Below the pieces are notes generated by a model. That model did not search any database, had not been told where the DNA came from, and saw only the letters and a list, made by a program, of their open reading frames with translations. A program made the position numbers and the translations under genes. DNA of 21,439 nt from Seminavis robusta (Eukaryota > Bacillariophyta > Bacillariophyceae > Naviculales > Naviculaceae). Shown piece after piece: positions 17,313-21,439 of the stretch; position 1 is the first letter of the stretch, and the number at the start of each line of letters is the position of its first letter. Location of the stretch: the NCBI GenBank assembly GCA_903772945.1, contig CAICTM010001860.1, positions 1 through 21,439 of the forward strand, given 5' to 3'.

Positions 17313-19565
17313 CTAGGCCTTTCCCAATGCTTCTGCAAGATCCTCCAAAATGGTCTTGTCCGCATAGTGCTTGGCTTCGTCTCTCTTGACGGCCAGGTAG
17401 GCCGTGCTGAGTTCCTCCCCCAGCACACTCTTCAAATACGAGTCGGCATCCAAGGCGTCGAGACTTTCCGGCAATGTCTTGGGAAGTGTTTCTTGGTTGT
17501 CGTTGCCGGGAGGACGCAACGTGAGTCCTTGCCGCATGCCCTGCATTCCGGCGGCCAACAGTCCCGTCATGGCCATGTACAGGTTACACGTTGAGTCGAC
17601 GAGTTTGAATTCGGCATGCGTCGCCTTTTGTGGTTGTCCTCCTTCCAAACAAAGTCGAATGGGTGCTTCCTTGTCTTCGACGTCCCATCGCACATCGTGT
17701 CCGGTCCAACATCCGGGCCCCACGCGTCGAAAGGAATTGACCGAGGGCATGGTCAATGCCAAGAGAGCCGGCATGTGCCGTAGGATGCCCTCGAGGAAGG
17801 AGCCTGCACGAGGACTCAGGTAGGAATCCTCATGGGTGCTGCTGTCGCAGGGAAATCCATTTTTGGTACATGTTGTTGTAGTCGTTCCTTGTTGTTCTTG
17901 CTCTGCTTCTAAAAAGGAGAAATGCAAATGACATCCACTTCCGGCTGCCATGGGATTGGTCTTTGGTAAAAAGACGGCTTTCATATGGCGGTATTTGGCC
18001 ACGGCCCGAATGGTTTCTCGTGCCAACACGACGGCATCGGCGAGAGCCAGCGGATCGGGTTGATGCTGCAAGACGACTTCCAATTGTCCATTGGCACTTT
18101 CGGCATGCACGAGCTCGACGGGGATATCTTGTTCTTGTAACTGTTGCAACAAATCGACCAGAAACGGTTCTTGTTCATTGAGTGTAACGGAATCGGCAAA
18201 CAGAGATCCGTCCACGGGAGTAAATGTAGTGGTATGATACAGTTGAAATTCGAGTTCGGCGCCGATATCAAAGACCAGCCCCAGTTGTTCTCGCGCCGCT
18301 TGGACGAGGCGTGCCAGCAATCCACGGGTACAATAGGGACTGAGTTGTTGTTGTTGTTGTTGTTGCTGTTGCTGTTGAGTATCGTATGCAAATCCCAAAC
18401 AGAGTGCCGTGGCGGGTGCATAGGGCAAGATCCTTAGTGTATTCCAATCGGGTTTTACCATGAGACTTCCCGTGGCGGTCAAGTTGGACGCTGCGACGGG
18501 GACATCGGCATAGCGTGGCATACCGGCAAAACAGACCTTGGCAATGGCGACTTGTGGGTTGATACTATCATGATCGTGATTAGTGGTGCTGGCAAGTGAA
18601 GATAGAGGTTTTGCTTTGCACCTTACAGCATTGCTGACATCGACGACCGCCAGTCGCAGGAATTGTACCTTGGCACGCTTGAGAGCCCGTAGCAATGCCA
18701 CAGTGGCACCTGCTGTTGGGGGAGGAAGTTGAAATTGATCCACGGGTGTAATGACAGTGTCATTGTTGGATGTTGTGGTGAGAGAAGATGATTGTACAAC
18801 CGCCACAGTCTCCTGTTCGTGCTGACCAGTAGCATCAGAATCCGTACTGTTGCCTCGTCGTTGTTGTATGTACTCGTCCATTTCTTGCAGTAGTTGTTGC
18901 GTGGATACAATTCTGGCAAATCCCTTCATACCGGCCAATCCCTTCTCGTGCTGTTGAGGACTCTGTGCGGCACAAGCATCTTGTACGACCGTGACAAAGA
19001 ATCCGGCATCGGCGGCGTCCCGCACGGCCGATTCGACACATTGATCGGTCAATTGTCCCGTCACGACCAATTGTTGGACTTGTAGATTGCGAAGGATATA
19101 GGCGAGTCGAGTAGACGAAAAGACGGAACAACTCGTCTTGGGGATCAAAATGTCATTTTCGTGTGGCTGCAGATTCGATAGGAATTTTGCCGGTTGCTTT
19201 GGACCTGGTAAGTGGGCGAGTTTGGGACCTGACAGTTTGTAATCCAACGACACGTCGCGACAGTCGTTCGTCAACGCTTGTAGAAAGGTAAAGATCACTT
19301 CGCCTCCTTTGGTAGTAGTAGTACTAGTAGCACTACTAGTAGGACTGTCTCGAAAATGGCGCATCTTGGACGCCAGTGCTCCAATATTCGCAATGGCACA
19401 AAACAAGGACGTCTGGAACAAGTAATCCTCCTTCTCGTCATTGTCGTCGCTGGGCGAGGAAAGATACTCTTGCACATCAATCACCAACAACGCCGTCGTT
19501 GACAAGTCCAACGGAAAATCACTTCGCTTTGAAACTCCAGCCACTACTCGAGACGACAACATCAT
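17313..19565 (-). CDS. Isochorismatase-like cysteine hydrolase fused to glutamine-synthetase-type ligase
   Basis: This encodes 750 residues. The start is the first of two Met codons at 19565 (context ACC before ATG); the frame is open to 19616, but only to a TTG. Residues 20-240 are an isochorismatase-like hydrolase whose Asp-Lys-Cys triad is visible: LLVIDVQ (D30), IPKTSCS (K143) and QLTDQCVES (C176). These enzymes hydrolyse amides or vinyl ethers. A Gln/Ser/Thr-rich linker follows. From about 285 the glutamine synthetase fold runs with DIGAELEFQLY (E437/E439), HAESANGQLE (E489, E496), GSGCHLHFSF (H546) and NSFRRVGPGCWTG (R613/R614). The order and length match GS-I-like/FluG-type catalytic domains. 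An 11-Gln tract (397-407) interrupts the ligase. The fusion suggests that ammonia or an acid released by one half is used by the other, or that the ligase makes gamma-glutamyl products; the substrate is unknown. No targeting peptide is clear. Confidence 0.88.
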   Translation of the reverse strand: MMLSSRVVAGVSKRSDFPLDLSTTALLVIDVQEYLSSPSDDNDEKEDYLFQTSLFCAIANIGALASKMRHFRDSPTSSATSTTTTKGGEVIFTFLQALTNDCRDVSLDYKLSGPKLAHLPGPKQPAKFLSNLQPHENDILIPKTSCSVFSSTRLAYILRNLQVQQLVVTGQLTDQCVESAVRDAADAGFFVTVVQDACAAQSPQQHEKGLAGMKGFARIVSTQQLLQEMDEYIQQRRGNSTDSDATGQHEQETVAVVQSSSLTTTSNNDTVITPVDQFQLPPPTAGATVALLRALKRAKVQFLRLAVVDVSNAVRCKAKPLSSLASTTNHDHDSINPQVAIAKVCFAGMPRYADVPVAASNLTATGSLMVKPDWNTLRILPYAPATALCLGFAYDTQQQQQQQQQQQLSPYCTRGLLARLVQAAREQLGLVFDIGAELEFQLYHTTTFTPVDGSLFADSVTLNEQEPFLVDLLQQLQEQDIPVELVHAESANGQLEVVLQHQPDPLALADAVVLARETIRAVAKYRHMKAVFLPKTNPMAAGSGCHLHFSFLEAEQEQQGTTTTTCTKNGFPCDSSTHEDSYLSPRAGSFLEGILRHMPALLALTMPSVNSFRRVGPGCWTGHDVRWDVEDKEAPIRLCLEGGQPQKATHAEFKLVDSTCNLYMAMTGLLAAGMQGMRQGLTLRPPGNDNQETLPKTLPESLDALDADSYLKSVLGEELSTAYLAVKRDEAKHYADKTILEDLAEALGKA
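18345..18377 (-). repeat. Polyglutamine-coding CAA/CAG tract (11 codons)
   Basis: Eleven consecutive Gln codons, mostly CAA with interspersed CAG, lie inside the glutamine-synthetase-type domain of the fusion protein, between GFAYDT and LSPYCTRG. Position suggests a surface loop. It is likely length-variable between alleles. Confidence 0.9.
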
Positions 19566-20016
19566 GGTATTATTACTAGTAGTACCACTCAATTGACTTG
19601 GCGGACTGACCAGCAACTAGATTAGTCAAGCAAGGAAAGAGAGATTGGGTGTACAGTACTGGTACATGTAGTATGGCACATCCAACGAAAGAGAAGAGAA
19701 AGAAAAAAAAGCCAACAATAATGAGGTCCAGCAGAAAGCAGAATACGAATGATCAATCGAATCGAATCGAAGCCACTCGGCACCAGAACTCCAGCCTGAA
19801 GGCTTGTCTCTGTCAATCCCAGTAAATTATATTTAGAATACTCACTTTTTGCTGCAATTGATAAAATCTATGGGCTCGTCACTCTTCGCGATCCAGAATC
19901 CAGATCCAAGATCCAAGGGGAAGCTTCAGATGACCCTTGTGATACCTTAAAAACCGGCATAGCTGAATGAGTATCCTTTCTACATTACCACGGATCGGAT
20001 GTTTCAGTCTTGCTGG
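19566..20016. other. Upstream region of the hydrolase/ligase gene
   Basis: This divergent spacer is shared with the acidic-protein gene to the right. It contains short GAATC-type and GATCCA-type iterations (19750-19770, 19890-19917) and an A/T-rich patch near 19825-19845 that could serve as a minus-strand core promoter. No coding potential is seen. Confidence 0.4.
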
Positions 20017-20093
20017 GGCTAACGGTTAACGGTTAACGGTTAACGGTTAACGGTTAACGGTTAACGGTTAACGGTTAACGGTTAACGGTTAAC
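20017..20093. repeat. 7-bp satellite (GGTTAAC), eleven copies
   Basis: Ten exact head-to-tail copies of GGTTAAC fill 20024-20093, preceded by one variant copy GGCTAAC at 20017-20023. Every unit contains GTTAAC, a 6-bp palindrome, so the array presents regularly spaced identical sites on both strands. It lies about 290 nt upstream of the next ATG. Confidence 0.97.
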
Positions 20094-20380
20094 GGCTCCT
20101 TTTGGAAACTGTGACGGGATTCTTTTCTTTGTATGGGAACTCTGATTCTCCCTTTGGATTTGATTGGCTGGAAAATTCTTTTCTTTTGTTTGTTGTTGTG
20201 AACCCTCTGAAAACTTCCTTCCAAGAAATCGAATCTCCCTGAACGAAGGCAAAAGAAAGTCAACGACCGCCAAAGCGAGAACTGCCAAAGCGAGAGCATT
20301 GCCATCATCATTGCCAGCATTTATTTGCTTGCTTCGTCTCTGTGTGTTGCCATCAATCCCAATTCGAAATCACTACCACG

Positions 20381-21439
20381 ATGGACCCCAAGGAATTTGA
20401 TGAAATGGAGACAGAGGAGGAAGTCGAGACAGATGAGGAGGAGGAGCAGACTGTGAAGGTTGGCAACCGCCCCTTCAACACAAGAGCATATGTCAACAAC
20501 TTCATCAATGACATAGATACGACAAAGACCCAGAAGCACACCCCTGATGCTGGCTATGACCGTATTCTCCAAGTCCATGACCATATGCTGTCTGTGCAAG
20601 ACTTTGAAGCTAGCCATGACCAATATGGTGTTGGATCCTGGGACTCAACCAGACAGCGCTACATGAAGATGACAGACAAGAAGGAGAGTGAATTTGATGG
20701 ACAGTTGCTAGCGGCATTGGCCGACAGGGTGGAGAACCCCATAGAACGGCAACAAGACCTGAAGATGTGGTTGCTCGGGGCCGCTGCTTTTTGTACTACA
20801 AGCCAGATAGTGGAAATGACTTGCCGATTCCCAAGCCATTGGCAGACGTGTATGATTTGCTGATTGCAATCCAAGCAATCTGTCGATTTGAGACTCGGAA
20901 GGAGTTGATGTTCTTTTTTCGCAAGAACTTTTACTTCAGCAAGAAGGTCCTCGAGAATGTCCCATTCCTTCAAGGCGATGCAGTGGATAAATTTCTAGCC
21001 ATTGGCAGACAGCTCTCAGCTTTGCCCATGTCTACCACTCCTGGTCTGGCACCCCAACAACAACCCGGAGCATACGGGCCCCTCGTTCCAGCGGCAGCCT
21101 GGCAACATGAGGGCTACATGGTCCCACACCAGCCCCCAGCAGCAGCAGCATACGGGCCATCGGCAGCCTCACAACATGGGGGCTCATTGGTCCCTCACCA
21201 ACAACCACCAGCAGCAGCATATGTAGGCTCCTTGGTTGCTCACCAACCAGCAACATTGGGGCCCGGGACCTTTGCAGGGCTTCCAGCAGGGCTGTCGAAC
21301 TTGAATATCACCATCCATACCGGTAGCCATAATGATACAATCCACCACAATGCTGCCCCGACGGCGTCTGGATCAGGAGTAGGAGTCGACGTCAGTGCGG
21401 CCAAGGCCTTCATGGAAAAACAGAGTGAAGACATGGCTG
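20381..21439 (+). CDS. Unrecognised acidic protein, frame-interrupted once, truncated by window end
   Basis: The ATG at 20381 (MDPKEFDEME) opens an acidic N-terminus, then a mixed helical region to about residue 136 (KMWLLGAAA). The frame ends at a stop at 20863, but the -1 frame is open from about 20788 to the window end. It continues smoothly as FLYYKPDSGNDLP..., then FETRKELMFFFRKNFYFSKK, and a Gln/Pro/Ala/His-rich part with three tandem copies of a PHQ.PAAAAYG-type unit. The joined product exceeds 350 residues. The switch falls at a run of five T (20788-20792); a sixth T would restore the frame. I do not recognise the family. A decayed gene copy, a sequencing error or a multicopy element protein are all possible. 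There is no canonical X XXY YYZ slippery heptamer in frame, so programmed frameshifting is unlikely. Confidence 0.6.
21070..21252 (+). repeat. Coding repeat of about 69-78 bp, two and a half copies
   Basis: Units begin with GCATACGGGCC at 21070 and 21148, and with a diverged GCATATGTAGG at 21217. Each encodes an AYG/AYV start, then a Ser/Ala/Gln-rich part and PHQ or AHQ followed by prolines and an Ala run. The frame is kept across unit-length differences (78 versus 69), which supports translation of this frame. Confidence 0.75.

Noticed and set aside
19566..19616. 17-residue extension of the hydrolase/ligase fusion
   Set aside because: It begins at TTG. Two ATG codons follow at 19565 and 19562.
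20017..20093. Telomere or CRISPR array
   Set aside because: The unit is 7 bp without spacers and is not the TTAGGG-type telomere repeat. It lies internally between genes.
20785..20800. Programmed -1 frameshift site
   Set aside because: The in-frame codons GCT GCT TTT TGT do not form an X XXY YYZ heptamer. A missing T is simpler.

Overview
The window reads as nuclear DNA of a eukaryotic microalga, most likely a pennate diatom. This is inferred from the gene content and style, not proven. The genes are monocistronic, sit on both strands, and are separated by 0.7-2.1 kb spacers. One clear 92-nt GT-AG intron is present. One gene encodes a secreted cysteine-rich protein with Pro/Thr linkers. Also present are an archease, a bestrophin-like channel, and a spacer sequence full of CTAG and ACCGGT words. 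There is no operon structure, CRISPR array, rRNA or tRNA that I could recognise.

Layout. (1) 385-3161, minus: a secreted, cysteine-rich, class-3-lipase-like protein whose reading frame changes four times. Its nucleophile-elbow motif carries Gly where the catalytic Ser should be. (2) 3903-5429, plus: a bestrophin-like anion channel, divergent from gene 1 across a 741-nt shared upstream region. (3) 6502-13223, minus: the centrepiece, a 2,209-residue two-exon protein. It has a long disordered N-terminus, seven DEP domains, and a C-terminal domain that I read as related to the ExoY/edema-factor (class II) nucleotidyl cyclases. (4) 15359-16105, plus: archease, the activator of the RtcB tRNA ligase. 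(5) 17313-19565, minus: an isochorismatase-type cysteine hydrolase fused to a glutamine-synthetase-type ligase, with an internal polyglutamine tract. (6) 20381 to the window end, plus: an unrecognised acidic protein that needs one -1 frame change at a T5 run, and that is cut by the window edge.

Repeats include an eleven-copy 7-bp satellite of GGTTAAC just upstream of gene 6, an 18-bp coding minisatellite in gene 1, a coding repeat in gene 6, and a 19-bp direct repeat in the 13.2-15.4 kb spacer. The genes look functionally independent. No joint pathway is evident. The most novel candidates are the seven-DEP plus cyclase-like protein and the hydrolase-ligase fusion.
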